Shown here one piece after another: positions 52,852 through 61,427 of a stretch of 64,000 nt of DNA. A model generated the notes under the pieces. It did no database searches. It saw only the letters and a list, made by a program, of their open reading frames with translations, and was not told the DNA's origin. Origin of the DNA: Halorubrum trapanicum. GTDB lineage: Archaea; Halobacteriota; Halobacteria; Halobacteriales; Haloferacaceae. Position 1 is the first letter of the stretch. Every line of letters begins with the position of its first letter. The stretch spans positions 62,001 to 126,000 of the forward strand of contig NZ_JAGGKE010000003.1 of NCBI RefSeq assembly GCF_017873555.1, in the 5' to 3' direction. The translations under genes and the position numbers were made by a program.

Positions 52852-54596
52852 CACTGCTCTCCCACGATCGGCTTTGTCGTTTCCGTTGCCGACGAACCTG
52901 TGGTACCGAATCGGTTTACGAACGCCTCAACCGTAAGTGGCGCAGGGTCGAGACCGAGTTCCGTCCCCAAACGAACGACCTGCGGTGGGCGAAGATTTGC
53001 TTGTTCGAGCACACCGAGGTCCGCAAACACGTCGCCTGGCGGGCCGTCAGCGATGACCTCACCGCCGTCAAGCACTACCATACGCGTCGCCCATGACGCT
53101 GCGAGTTCAAGGTCGTGGGTTGCAATCACGACCGTCTCGACCCGCTCGCCGGCCCTGTTGATGGTACGACCGACCTCTTCACGGCTTGCGAGGTCGAGAC
53201 TCCCCGTTGGTTCGTCGAGCAAAACGATCGACGGGTTCGTCGCAAGTCCAATTGCCAGCGACGCCCGTCGCTGTTGGCCAACACTGAGCAGTCGGCCATC
53301 CCGCGTCTGTAGGTCTTCCAAGTCGAGAAATTCGATCACGTCGTCGACGCGTTGCTCAACATTCGGGTAGCTTCTGTCAGCGAGATAGTGAGCGACATCA
53401 GCGCGGACACTATCGTCGATGAACATCTCCTCCGGATTCTGCTTGACATAGACCACTTCCTCGGCCAGTTGTTCCGGGAGTACACCTGTAGTGTCTGTTC
53501 CATCCACAGTCACAGTGCCTTCGTCGGGCGTCTCCAAGCCGGTAACCAGTTGTATGAGCGTGGATTTCCCAGCACCGTTGCTGCCGACGAGCACCACCCG
53601 TTCGTCCGGGTACAGGTCTACTGAAAGGTTATCGAGGACATCTTTCGTCCCGCTTCTAAGTGTGTCGTACGAATGCGACACGTTATCGAAGGAGATGACA
53701 GGCTCTCCCGTCGGGTTTGTTTCCGGTGCGCCATCAGTTCGCACCCCACCGTCGACGGAGCGATCGATGAATTGAGCGAGACCGTCCGCGAGTGTCACCG
53801 GTAGCGGGCCATCATCACCGAGGACACGCTCAGCGATTCGCGTGACCTGTGGCGGATGAACGTCCTGAGCTCTGAGGTCTTCTAACTGGTTGAGCGCTGT
53901 CTCCACAGGTAACTTCCAGCTGACAACGCCGTCTTCCACGAGGACCACGCTATCACAGTACTCCGCGATGAACTCCGTCTGATGCTCGATCGTGACGACT
54001 GTCTTCCCGTGGTCTTCGTTGAGGGTGGCGAGACGGTCGTAGGTTTCACGAGCATTGACCGGGTCAAGTTGGGCTGCTGGTTCGTCGACGACGAGGATGT
54101 CTGGATCAAGTGATAATGCTGCTGCCAGCGCAATCAAGTGCTTTTGCCCACCGGAGAGCTCCCAGACGAAACGGTCTTCGAGCCCGTCTAGGTCGAGCAG
54201 ATCTAGTGTACGATGGACGCGTTCGCGGTAGTCCTCGTGTCCGTAGTTCATCGGAGCGAATGCGACTTCCTCGAACACCGTGGGGCTGACGAGCTGGTTG
54301 TCGAATTCCTGAAACACGTAGCCAACGTGCTGGGAGAGTTCCGAGACAGAGCTCTCAGAGACATCATGCCCCGCGACAGTAACCTGTCCTTGCATGTCAC
54401 CCTCGTAAAAATGGGGGATAATCCCATTGAACGCCTTACACAGCGTTGTCTTACCCGAGCCGTTTCCCCCGATAACGGCGACGAACTCGCCTGGCTCAAT
54501 CGCCAGATCTGCGCCGTCCAACACGGCTTCATCAGTCCCAGGATACCGGAACTGTAACTTCTCAACATCGATACGAGAGTTGTGTGTGGCTGTCAT
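52851..54596 (-). CDS. ECF-type transporter ATPase with two fused nucleotide-binding domains
   Basis: A 581-residue fusion of two ABC ATPases. Domain 1: Walker A GGNGSGKTT, Q-loop VGYVFQEFDNQ, signature LSGGQK, Walker B ILVVDEPAAQLD. Domain 2: Walker A GSNGAGKST, Q-loop VYVKQNPEEM, signature degenerate LSVGQQRR, Walker B IVLLDEPTGSLD. This tandem arrangement corresponds to EcfA1-EcfA2 in one chain. Start MTATHNSRIDVEKLQFRYPG at 54596 is four bases after the S-component stop; the frame upstream overlaps that gene. Confidence 0.93.
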   Translation of the reverse strand: MTATHNSRIDVEKLQFRYPGTDEAVLDGADLAIEPGEFVAVIGGNGSGKTTLCKAFNGIIPHFYEGDMQGQVTVAGHDVSESSVSELSQHVGYVFQEFDNQLVSPTVFEEVAFAPMNYGHEDYRERVHRTLDLLDLDGLEDRFVWELSGGQKHLIALAAALSLDPDILVVDEPAAQLDPVNARETYDRLATLNEDHGKTVVTIEHQTEFIAEYCDSVVLVEDGVVSWKLPVETALNQLEDLRAQDVHPPQVTRIAERVLGDDGPLPVTLADGLAQFIDRSVDGGVRTDGAPETNPTGEPVISFDNVSHSYDTLRSGTKDVLDNLSVDLYPDERVVLVGSNGAGKSTLIQLVTGLETPDEGTVTVDGTDTTGVLPEQLAEEVVYVKQNPEEMFIDDSVRADVAHYLADRSYPNVEQRVDDVIEFLDLEDLQTRDGRLLSVGQQRRASLAIGLATNPSIVLLDEPTGSLDLASREEVGRTINRAGERVETVVIATHDLELAASWATRMVVLDGGEVIADGPPGDVFADLGVLEQANLRPPQVVRLGTELGLDPAPLTVEAFVNRFGTTGSSATETTKPIVGEQ

Positions 54597-54600
54597 CGTC

Positions 54601-55455
54601 TCAGGCCGGTTTGGTCGCGCGGTACCAGATGGCGACCGCAACGATGGCGGAAACGACGATCGGGACCGCAATGTAGCTCTGTCCGTACATTGCTAGGAAC
54701 TCCGGCTCCCAAACCACGTTGATCGCCCCACCGACTTCGCTGGCAGCCTCAGCGATGAAGGCGATGGGGAACGCGATGAGCACCGCCGCCAGCGCCTTGA
54801 ACGAGAAGCCACTCAGCATCGACGCTCCACGTTCGCCTTTGAACGGTTCCATGCCGAGCAGCGGTTCAACTTTGCCGTGGAGTTTGGGATAGAGGTACAG
54901 CGCCGGAATCACTCCGAAAATGATGCCGGTGATAAGCATCTGGGTGATGAAGTCGACGCCTTCGAGAACGATGATACTCTCGGGGAGACCGGGCACGGCT
55001 TCTAATTCCTCGACGCCGACGTACACCTTCCCGATGTCGATGAACGTGGCGAAGAGTTCTTCCAGCGCCTCAGCCAGGAACACGACAATTGCCAACTGTG
55101 TGGTGTTTTCCGGATCCTGGAGCAGTTTCGCCGCGAAGTAATAACAGACCGGAATTAGAAGCAGTCCTTCCATCGCTCCCAGTCCGTCGAACTCTCCGAG
55201 CAGTATTTCACCGAACACGATTTCGCCGACTGGGACAGCCAGTGCGGCCCAGTACGTTCTGAAGAGCAGCACCAAGACTATCGGGATGAAGATAAACCCG
55301 CCCACGCCCAGTTCCACCGGGCCGACGGTGAACTCGGGCATAATCTCCGTGAAGGCGTTCTGTAACCCAGTAAGAGACATGACGAGAATGAACACCATCA
55401 TGTCCTGTTTGTCGAACGAGAACAAGTTCTCCGTATCTGCCGACAGTGTGCTCAT
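54601..55455 (-). CDS. Putative ECF transporter substrate-binding (S) component
   Basis: A 284-residue membrane protein with about six to eight hydrophobic segments (for example FILVMSLTGLQNAF, FIFIPIVLVLLF, MLITGIIFGVIPALYLY and FKALAAVLIAFPIAF). Its position as first gene before the double ATPase and T gene identifies it as the probable substrate-capturing subunit. It is larger than usual S components (~180-220) and I do not recognise a vitamin-specific subfamily. ATG at 55455 is chosen because upstream codons contain the AT-rich promoter. Confidence 0.7.
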   Translation of the reverse strand: MSTLSADTENLFSFDKQDMMVFILVMSLTGLQNAFTEIMPEFTVGPVELGVGGFIFIPIVLVLLFRTYWAALAVPVGEIVFGEILLGEFDGLGAMEGLLLIPVCYYFAAKLLQDPENTTQLAIVVFLAEALEELFATFIDIGKVYVGVEELEAVPGLPESIIVLEGVDFITQMLITGIIFGVIPALYLYPKLHGKVEPLLGMEPFKGERGASMLSGFSFKALAAVLIAFPIAFIAEAASEVGGAINVVWEPEFLAMYGQSYIAVPIVVSAIVAVAIWYRATKPA

Positions 55456-55697
55456 ACTACACCGGAACGCATACTGGACACCTATTTGAATGATTATAAT
55501 ATTTCTACTTATTGATATGAAACATCCACGGCAGCATATATGACTATATATCAATTATCTGTCTCTATTGACCTCCTCTTCTTTAGATCTATTTTTGACT
55601 GAAATTGTGGGTCGCTGATTGATCACAGAGGGGATCGAGTTTTCTTTACAAAAAACGCGACTGGGAGTGGACGATTGAAGTAGGGATTCGCCGTCAC
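55456..55697. other. AT-rich intergenic region upstream of the ECF operon
   Basis: Contains several TATA-like stretches (about 55490-55500, and 55536-55555 with ATATATGACTATATATC) that could serve as ECF operon promoter elements. No gene is evident. It borders the decayed mobile-element zone that follows. Confidence 0.5.
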
Positions 55698-55762
55698 TTG
55701 GCTGGTATGTCGCTTCGTGAAGTAAGTAAACCTCTCGAAAGCTTTGGGGTCGATCGGAGCCA
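55698..55762 (+). pseudogene. IS6-like transposase remnant
   Basis: Encodes MAGMSLREVSKPLESFGVDR then SH, resembling the helix-turn-helix start of haloarchaeal IS6-family transposases, then loses similarity at the first copy of a 24-base repeat. The DDE domain is missing. Confidence 0.5.
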
Positions 55763-55852
55763 CGGACCCTTGTGGGGTCGAAGCCGAAAGCGCGGCCGCA
55801 TCCAAGTCGGCGCGACCATGTGTTTCAGACGGACCCTTGTGGGGTCGAAGCC
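55762..55852. repeat. 24-base direct repeat inside the degenerate zone
   Basis: The sequence at 55762-55785 (begins ACGGACCCTTGTGGGGTCG) recurs exactly at 55829-55852, 67 bases later. Each copy contains the palindromic GACCCTTGTGGGGTC. It may be a trace of repeated insertion or a small mobile repeat. Confidence 0.85.
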
Positions 55853-56151
55853 TCTACGGCGCCGATGTCGACAGCGCTCGGATCGACATCCAGTGGAGCG
55901 ACCAGGAGATGTATTCGTTTCACTACGTCGATGCCAACGATGTCAACTAGCGATTCGATCGCCACCCCAATACACACTCACCCGAGAGTCATTTCCACCC
56001 TCCACCTGACGCCGCGACGACGGCCACCGAACCATCCTGTATCGATGTGACCGAGGTGTCACTCGTGACGCGTGCCGTCCATGCGATGTGGCGAGCAGCG
56101 TACGAGAATGAGGATTTAGATCGATTGAACAGCGCATCACATCCACCGTGA
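55853..56151 (+). pseudogene. Haloarchaeal gene interrupted by an in-frame TAG
   Basis: One frame reads YGADVDSARIDIQWSDQEMY then SFHYVDANDVN, a TAG at 55948-55950, and continues in the same frame with RFDRHPNTHSPESHFHPPPD, EPSCIDVTEVSLVTRAVHAM and YENEDLDRLNSASHPP to a TGA at 56149-56151. Protein-like sequence on both sides of the stop implies a single ancestral gene of about 100 residues or more. The 5' part was replaced by the repeat zone. No function known. Confidence 0.65.
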
Positions 56152-56359
56152 CCTCGAGTCGATTTACAAGTATGCTAGTTCGTTGCGAAGCAGATCCAAA
56201 GTCGACGGGGCCAGATTGAACGACCGTGTGTCTTATCTACACGCCACCTGGCTACGAGATACACCAACATTCAACATATCCGTCTGGGAGCCTGACTAAG
56301 CGTAGATGCGGTCCGATCCACGACCCGCTCTGCGACGACTCGACAGGCAACTACTCCCC

Positions 56360-56970
56360 ATGGACCTCACAGAACCCCAAATCAGAGAGTACGACCGTCG
56401 TGCGATAGAGAGAAACGAGACCGAGACGGCGACGTTCGGACTCGGGTGCTTCTGGGGTCCAGATGCGCGGTTCGGCGCCATCGACGGCGTGGTCCGCACT
56501 CGCGTGGGTACGCTGGCGGCACGACACGCGACCCAACGTATCACTCCTTAGGAGATCACACCGAAGTGTTCCAAGTCGAGTTCGATCCCGACACTATCAC
56601 GTACCGGGATCTGCTGAACCTGGTCTTTGAGTCGCACACCCCACACCATCAGACCAGAAACACGCAGTGCCAAAATGTCGTCCTCACGGCGACAGGAGCC
56701 CAGCAAGCGACCCTCGAAGAGTTCCTTCTCTCACAGGGCTTTACAGCCGATGGCATCGGCACACGTATCGAACAGCTCTCGCGGTTCTCCCCGGCGGAAG
56801 ACTACCATCACAAGTACAAGCTCCGGGCCGTCTCCTCGCTCATGGACGCGTTCGACGCGGCGGACTACGACGACGAAGCACTGCGTGGGTCGCTGATCAC
56901 CGCCACGCTGAACGGCTACGCCGCCGGACACGATGTCGCGCTGGTCGAAGAGCCCTCGGCGTCTGGGTAA
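56360..56970 (+). pseudogene. msrA: Peptide methionine sulfoxide reductase A, frameshifted
   Basis: MsrA repairs oxidised methionine. The first frame gives MDLTEPQIREYDRRAIERNE and TATFGLGCFWGPDARFGAID (catalytic Cys in GCFW) up to VVRTRVG. One base is missing near 56506-56512, and the second frame resumes with YAGGTTRDPTYHSLGDHTEV and continues to the normal end ALVEEPSASG. Both halves align with the family without further gaps. Either a recent null mutation or a sequencing error. Confidence 0.85.
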
Positions 56971-57051
56971 GCCCGCTGGTTCTCGATTTGCGTGGGGTAC
57001 CTGCTGTCCACAGATGCCACAGCCTTTCCGTGTGGCACGTCTCGTGTTCGT

Positions 57052-57522
57052 ATGTCGATAGCTACTGGCGATTCTGTGACGCTTGAGTACACTGGCAAAC
57101 TAGACGATGGGACCGTGTTCGACACCTCCAAGGAGTCAGTCGCCGAGGAAGCCGGCCTCGCCGAAGCGCAGCCCGACCGCGAGTATACACCGCTGACGGT
57201 CGAAATCGGTGGCGGACAAGTGATCGAGGGGATGGAGGAAGGGCTACTCGGATTGGAAGCTGGCGAGACAGAGACGCTGACCATCCCGCCGGAGAAGGCC
57301 TACGGGCAGCCCAGCGAGGAGAATATTGAGGAGTTTGAGACTGATGAGCTCCGAGAGATGCTCGGTGGACAGCTCCCCGAGGAGGGAGCCTATCTCGAGG
57401 CCCAAGACGGCAGCCAAGGCGAAATCATCCACGTCGACGAGGACGTCATCCGCGCGGATTTCAACCCGCCGCTCGCCGGGGAGACGCTGACGTTCGACGT
57501 CGAAATCATCGAGACCAACTAA
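57052..57522 (+). CDS. FKBP-type peptidyl-prolyl isomerase (SlyD-like)
   Basis: A 156-residue cytoplasmic foldase. FKBP core: VTLEYTGKLDDGTVFDTSKE, TVEIGGGQVIEGMEEGLLGLEAGETETLTIPPEKAYG, and an inserted IF domain (EENIEEFETDELREMLGGQLPEEG). It catalyses prolyl isomerisation and acts as a chaperone. Start MSIATGDSVTLEY at 57052. Its stop overlaps the convergent permease gene by four bases. Confidence 0.93.
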   Translation: MSIATGDSVTLEYTGKLDDGTVFDTSKESVAEEAGLAEAQPDREYTPLTVEIGGGQVIEGMEEGLLGLEAGETETLTIPPEKAYGQPSEENIEEFETDELREMLGGQLPEEGAYLEAQDGSQGEIIHVDEDVIRADFNPPLAGETLTFDVEIIETN

Positions 57523-58409
57523 GTCCCACGTAGCGCCCGCCACTTCGCGGCGACGAACCCCGCGAGGATGAACACGAATCCGACGACAGTTGCGGGCGTC
57601 ACTTCCTGCCCGAGCACGAGCCAGCCCGCCAGCGCCGCGAACACGGGAATCACGTACTCGATGAAGCTCACCTCGATGGGACCGAGATCCTCGAGGAGCG
57701 TGAAGTACAGCAGGAAGCCGCCGACGCCGGCGACCGCGGAGAGGTACGCGAGTGCGCCGAGCGCGGACGGCGTCCACGTGGCGGTCGCGAACGACTGGCC
57801 AGGGAGGACGAGCACGGCGGCGTGAAGGACGACCGCGCCGACGGCCATCATCCACGCCTGCGTGGAGAGGAACGGCATCGACGGCGAGCGGCTGTGGGTG
57901 ACGACCGCGGCGACGGCGAACGCGAGCGCGGCGGCGAGCACGAGCGCGACACCGAAGACGCTGTCCGCGAGGTTTGCCGGGTCGGGGTTGGCGATGATGA
58001 CAACGCCGACGAACCCAAGGGAGACGCCGAGCGCGGTGGCGGCGGTGAACTCCTCGTCGGTGGCGACGAGCCGCGTGAGCGCGGGGGTCACCACCGGGAC
58101 GAGACCCAACAGCACCGCGGCGACGCCGCCCGTGACGTACTGCTGGCCGGCGAAGAGAAACGCGTGATGGGCGCCGATGATGAGCGCGCCACCGACGAGC
58201 ACGTAGACGTAGTCATCCCGAGTCCGGGGGCGGATGTCCACGCCGGCGACGAGCACGGCGGCGAACAGCAGTCCGGCAGCGACGTCAAAGCGCACGGCGG
58301 CGAACGGGACCGCGGGGAGGTCCACGAGACCGACGTCCGTCGCCATGAACGCCGTCCCCCAAACTGCACACAACAACACAAAGCGGCCGGCCGTCCGGGA
58401 GCGACTCAT
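57519..58409 (-). CDS. EamA/DMT-superfamily permease 1
   Basis: A 296-residue transporter with ten predicted membrane helices in two EamA repeats (first repeat includes GGALIIGAHHAFLFAGQQYVTGGVAAVLLGLVPVV; second AYLSAVAGVGGFLLYFTLLEDLGPIEVSFIEYVIPVFAALAGWLVLGQE). Such DMT proteins usually export amino acids or metabolites. Start MSRSRTAGRFVLLCAVWGTAF at 58409; the longer frame overlaps the decayed Doc-partner copy and is rejected. It is paralogous to the permease at 58755. Confidence 0.9.
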   Translation of the reverse strand: MSRSRTAGRFVLLCAVWGTAFMATDVGLVDLPAVPFAAVRFDVAAGLLFAAVLVAGVDIRPRTRDDYVYVLVGGALIIGAHHAFLFAGQQYVTGGVAAVLLGLVPVVTPALTRLVATDEEFTAATALGVSLGFVGVVIIANPDPANLADSVFGVALVLAAALAFAVAAVVTHSRSPSMPFLSTQAWMMAVGAVVLHAAVLVLPGQSFATATWTPSALGALAYLSAVAGVGGFLLYFTLLEDLGPIEVSFIEYVIPVFAALAGWLVLGQEVTPATVVGFVFILAGFVAAKWRALRGT

Positions 58410-58461
58410 CCACGCGGAGGTCGCCGCCAACGACGAAAGGTGCTTCGAACCGCTTTCGCGA

Positions 58462-58599
58462 TTCGTCTTCGAGAGCGTCGTAGATGTCTCGGTTCGCATC
58501 GCGGTCGTCCGCCGCGACCCGCCGAACCAGTTCCCGCCGGGTGTCCTCCATCACGTTGTCAAGCGGGGAGGTCGTTTCTGCGCCTTCTTCGGTAGCCAT
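58462..58599 (-). pseudogene. Second copy of the Doc partner gene, stop lost
   Basis: Encodes MATEEGAETTSPLDNVMEDT and continues RRELVRRVAADDRDANRDIY...DALEDE, about 85% identical to the 46-residue protein at 48566-48706. Homology ends exactly at DALEDE; the stop codon is absent and the frame runs into unrelated sequence before permease 1. Spacing to the doc remnant is the same as in the intact copy. Confidence 0.8.
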
Positions 58600-58624
58600 G
58601 CCTGAACGGACGCTTCGCAGGCCG

Positions 58625-58712
58625 TTAATCGTTCGAGTCCGTCGAATCGCCGGTCAACTGGTCGACCCCGTACCGGACGACCCCGGCGGGAGTGTCGGGG
58701 TACTCGCGCCGA
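58625..58712 (-). pseudogene. Doc toxin remnant with a large internal deletion
   Basis: The frame reads EYPDTPAGVVRYGVDQLTGD then STDSND. EYPDTPAGV matches residues near the N-terminus of the intact Doc and RYGVDQLTGDS matches its extreme C-terminus; the ~120 residues with the Fic core are deleted. ACCGG-type microhomology at the junction suggests a slip or recombination event. Confidence 0.82.
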
Positions 58713-58754
58713 CGTCGTCTTCGTGTAGCTGTTGCCATCGATGAGAGAAACCGG

Positions 58755-59699
58755 TCAAGCGGATCTATCCTCGACGAACCGTTTCGGGGCCACCGAGCGG
58801 ATGATCGTCGACACCCGAACAGAGAGACCACTGACAAGCAGGAAGCCAACGAAAATCACACCGAATCCTGCGAGCGACAGCACGGAGAGGGTCTCTCCGA
58901 GCACTGCCCATCCGCCCACTGCGGATACGATCGGAACGAAGTAGAACAACAGGTTCGCTCGGGTCGCATCGGTCTCGTCGAGTAACGCAAAGTACGCGAG
59001 GTACGCGATGGCGCCCGAAAACACACCAACGTACAGTAATGCGGCGACCGCGACAGGCGGCACCGAGAGCGAGGCCACAGACTCACCAGCGCCGACACTG
59101 AGGACGTGCGAGAGGATAGCAGCCAGCGGAACCCCCCAGACGGTGCGGGCGGTACTCGACAACGTCGCATCGGCACGGCGAATCGCCACCGCACCGAACG
59201 CACTCGTCACCGCGGCCGCAAAGAGGAGCGGGACACCCAACCCACCACCGAGTATCGCCGACGGCGACGGATTCGCCACAAGGATGACACCGAGCAGTCC
59301 AACCCCCATCCCGACGACAGCGCGGCGGGAGAGTCGACTATTCGTAAGCAGGAGGCCGGCAAACACCGGTGTCAAGATCGGATTCAGGCTGAAGATGACG
59401 GCTGCCACTCCGCTCGTCACGTACTGTTGGCCGACGAATAGCAGCGCGTTCGTCAGTCCGATCACCAGCCCGCCGGTCGCGAGTATTCCGGCGATGTCGC
59501 CGACGGTCCGCGGACGGAGTTCCGCACGCGAGAGGTGCGTCATCGCGAACACGACGAGGACGACGGCCCCGATATCGAATCGAACGGCGACGAAGAACAG
59601 CGGTGGCAGGTGTGCGAGGCCGGTCTTCGCCGCAACGAACGTCCCGCCGAACAACAGCGCAGAGACGACAAACAGCAAAGCAGACCGTCGAGTGAACAC
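58755..59699 (-). CDS. EamA/DMT-superfamily permease 2
   Basis: A 314-residue ten-helix permease, paralogue of permease 1 (shared LFVGQQYVTSGVAAVIFSLNPILTPVF). The start is taken as GTG at 59699 (VFTRRSALLFVVSALLFGGTF), just before the first helix; a GTG 10 codons or TTG 14 codons upstream would add a polar extension. Its C-terminal tail is basic/acidic mixed (KRFVEDRSA). The Doc-module debris separates the two permease genes. Confidence 0.88.
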   Translation of the reverse strand: MFTRRSALLFVVSALLFGGTFVAAKTGLAHLPPLFFVAVRFDIGAVVLVVFAMTHLSRAELRPRTVGDIAGILATGGLVIGLTNALLFVGQQYVTSGVAAVIFSLNPILTPVFAGLLLTNSRLSRRAVVGMGVGLLGVILVANPSPSAILGGGLGVPLLFAAAVTSAFGAVAIRRADATLSSTARTVWGVPLAAILSHVLSVGAGESVASLSVPPVAVAALLYVGVFSGAIAYLAYFALLDETDATRANLLFYFVPIVSAVGGWAVLGETLSVLSLAGFGVIFVGFLLVSGLSVRVSTIIRSVAPKRFVEDRSA

Positions 59700-59908
59700 G
59701 TTACCGTAACACCTCAGTCTTGCTGTCACGCGAGCGGACAATTGGAGGCAGCATATCAGTCACAATTCAACGAAAGTCTCCCAGACATATAACGAAACTC
59801 AGAAAATATTCGGTGTTGAGAAACGTCCGCCCATAGTGACAGCATTTCATGACGTGAAACCCACGCGGGGAGCGAAGCCGGTTTATCCGCGAGGTGATAG
59901 AAGCTTGT

Positions 59909-60703
59909 ATGGAGGCGCCGCTCGAAGAGATCGAGTTTCTCGCGCGCTCGAGTAACCGCGTTGAGGTACTCCGGCTGCTGGCGACCCGGCCCCATACTCG
60001 AGGAGAACTCGCGGCGACGACCGGGGCGTCACAGGCGACGCTCGGTCGCATCCTCGAAGACTTCGCTGAGCGGTCGTGGGTCACGCGAGAGGGAGGGAAA
60101 CACGTCGCAACCGCTACGGGAGAGCTGGTGGCAGACGGGATCGACGACCTCGTCGCCGTACTGGAGACTGAGGGCAAACTCCGTGATGTGGTCGCGTATC
60201 TTCCCACAGCAGAATTCGGATTCGACCTCCGTCATCTCGCCGACGCGACGGTCACAGTACCGAGTCGGACTCGACCAAGCGCCCCCCTTCAGCGCGTTCT
60301 TGAGGGAATGGACGGTGCGAGGACCGTGCGTGCGGTCTCGCATACACTAAACGAGCAGAGCCTCGCGACAGCCCATAGTGGCGTCACCGCGGGCCACCAA
60401 ACATTCGAGGCCGTGCTCTCGTCAAGCACGCTCGAGGCCCTCGCAGCCGAGGATCAGCTTTGGGCGCAGGTGCGAGCGCTCGCCGACCACGACGACGCAG
60501 CGATTCGAGTCGCCGACGGGAACGTACCGCTTTCAGTCACGATCGCCGACAACACGGTGTACCTCCTCGTTCGCGACGAGGGTGGGATCCTCCGCGCGGC
60601 GATCCACACCGACGACTCGGCGGTTCGCGACTGGGCCGCAGAGACGTTTTCGGACTACTGGGAGCACGCGACGCCATTTGATCCGACGCTCTTCGAGGAG
60701 TGA
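59909..60703 (+). CDS. HTH regulator with FilR1-like C-terminal domain
   Basis: A 264-residue regulator. Winged helix: EEIEFLARSSNRVEVLRLLATRPHTRGELAATTGASQATLGRILEDFAERSWVTREG. The C-terminal half (from FDLRHLADATVTVP to SDYWEHATPFDP) matches the FilR1/DUF1724-type domain of haloarchaeal regulators. ATG at 59909 (MEAPLEEIEFLARSS) is favoured over one five codons upstream. Divergent from permease 2, which it might control. Confidence 0.85.
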   Translation: MEAPLEEIEFLARSSNRVEVLRLLATRPHTRGELAATTGASQATLGRILEDFAERSWVTREGGKHVATATGELVADGIDDLVAVLETEGKLRDVVAYLPTAEFGFDLRHLADATVTVPSRTRPSAPLQRVLEGMDGARTVRAVSHTLNEQSLATAHSGVTAGHQTFEAVLSSSTLEALAAEDQLWAQVRALADHDDAAIRVADGNVPLSVTIADNTVYLLVRDEGGILRAAIHTDDSAVRDWAAETFSDYWEHATPFDPTLFEE

Positions 60704-60727
60704 TCTATCGGCGATCCGGTCTACAGA

Positions 60728-61147
60728 TCAGGTTTGACTCTGGTATAACAATACCACGATCGCAATCCCGATGAACAAGTCCGGAAGGAAGCCAAACACG
60801 CCGATATCCGGACGAGGACTGAACCCAAACACCACCTGTACGACAGGGTTCGACGTAAATGCATAGAGCAAAAGCGTGAGGCTAAGCAGAAGGAGACTCC
60901 GCGTGTACTTGTTCGGCAGATCACGATAGAGGGTGATGTAAATAGCCGTGAGAGTGAGGAGGAGGAGGAAATTGAGTGTCGTGATAAATACCTTAATCTG
61001 GAAGAGTATCGCTATTTCAGGCGGGAGCATACCCCACGGTGGCGAATACAATCGCTCGGGCAACACGAATACGAGGCCGAATGCCAGGATAATCGCTATG
61101 CCCGTTACGAGCGCTGTTATCGACCGCGGTTTGAGGTCACGCTTCAT
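60728..61147 (-). CDS. Four-helix membrane protein of unknown function
   Basis: A 139-residue protein with hydrophobic segments at about 10-30, 44-68, 80-98 and 112-135. It starts MKRDLKPRSITALVTGIAIIL, overlapping the stop of the small upstream gene (ATGA). Less GC-rich codon use than core genes. Function unknown. Confidence 0.6.
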   Translation of the reverse strand: MKRDLKPRSITALVTGIAIILAFGLVFVLPERLYSPPWGMLPPEIAILFQIKVFITTLNFLLLLTLTAIYITLYRDLPNKYTRSLLLLSLTLLLYAFTSNPVVQVVFGFSPRPDIGVFGFLPDLFIGIAIVVLLYQSQT

Positions 61148-61341
61148 TGGTATCGAAGTCCGTTTGCTCCACAACCTCTTCGAGAGGGATCGAGAATCTC
61201 TTCAGCACGATCGGAGTCGAGCATCACGTCGCGGACGTTCTGCCCGTCTCGCAACACGGGCGACCGCACCATCGTGTGGAGCTCGCCGACGACGGCGTCG
61301 ATGCTCTCGAGCCATTTCACGAAGACGCGAATCCTGTCCAT
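61144..61341 (-). CDS. Short helical protein or C-terminal remnant
   Basis: 65 residues, MDRIRVFVKWLESIDAVVGE LHTMVRSPVLRDGQNVRDVM in two consecutive helical blocks, ending GANGLRYQ. The four-base overlap with the membrane protein gene suggests the two are coupled. The frame upstream is open only 12 codons to a TAG, so it may be the tail of a decayed regulator rather than a whole gene. Confidence 0.45.
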   Translation of the reverse strand: MDRIRVFVKWLESIDAVVGELHTMVRSPVLRDGQNVRDVMLDSDRAEEILDPSRRGCGANGLRYQ

Positions 61342-61427
61342 CTGGGTCTTCTCCGTGGCTCGCGCGGGATCTCTCTTCTCGCAACGCTACCAGAGACGAT
61401 ACTCGTGAAGGGTCCGTCCGCTCGCGG

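Noticed and set aside
61202-61384. Arg/His-rich 60-codon frame upstream of the small helical protein
   Set aside because: Its composition is typical of an out-of-frame reading of the overlapping gene.
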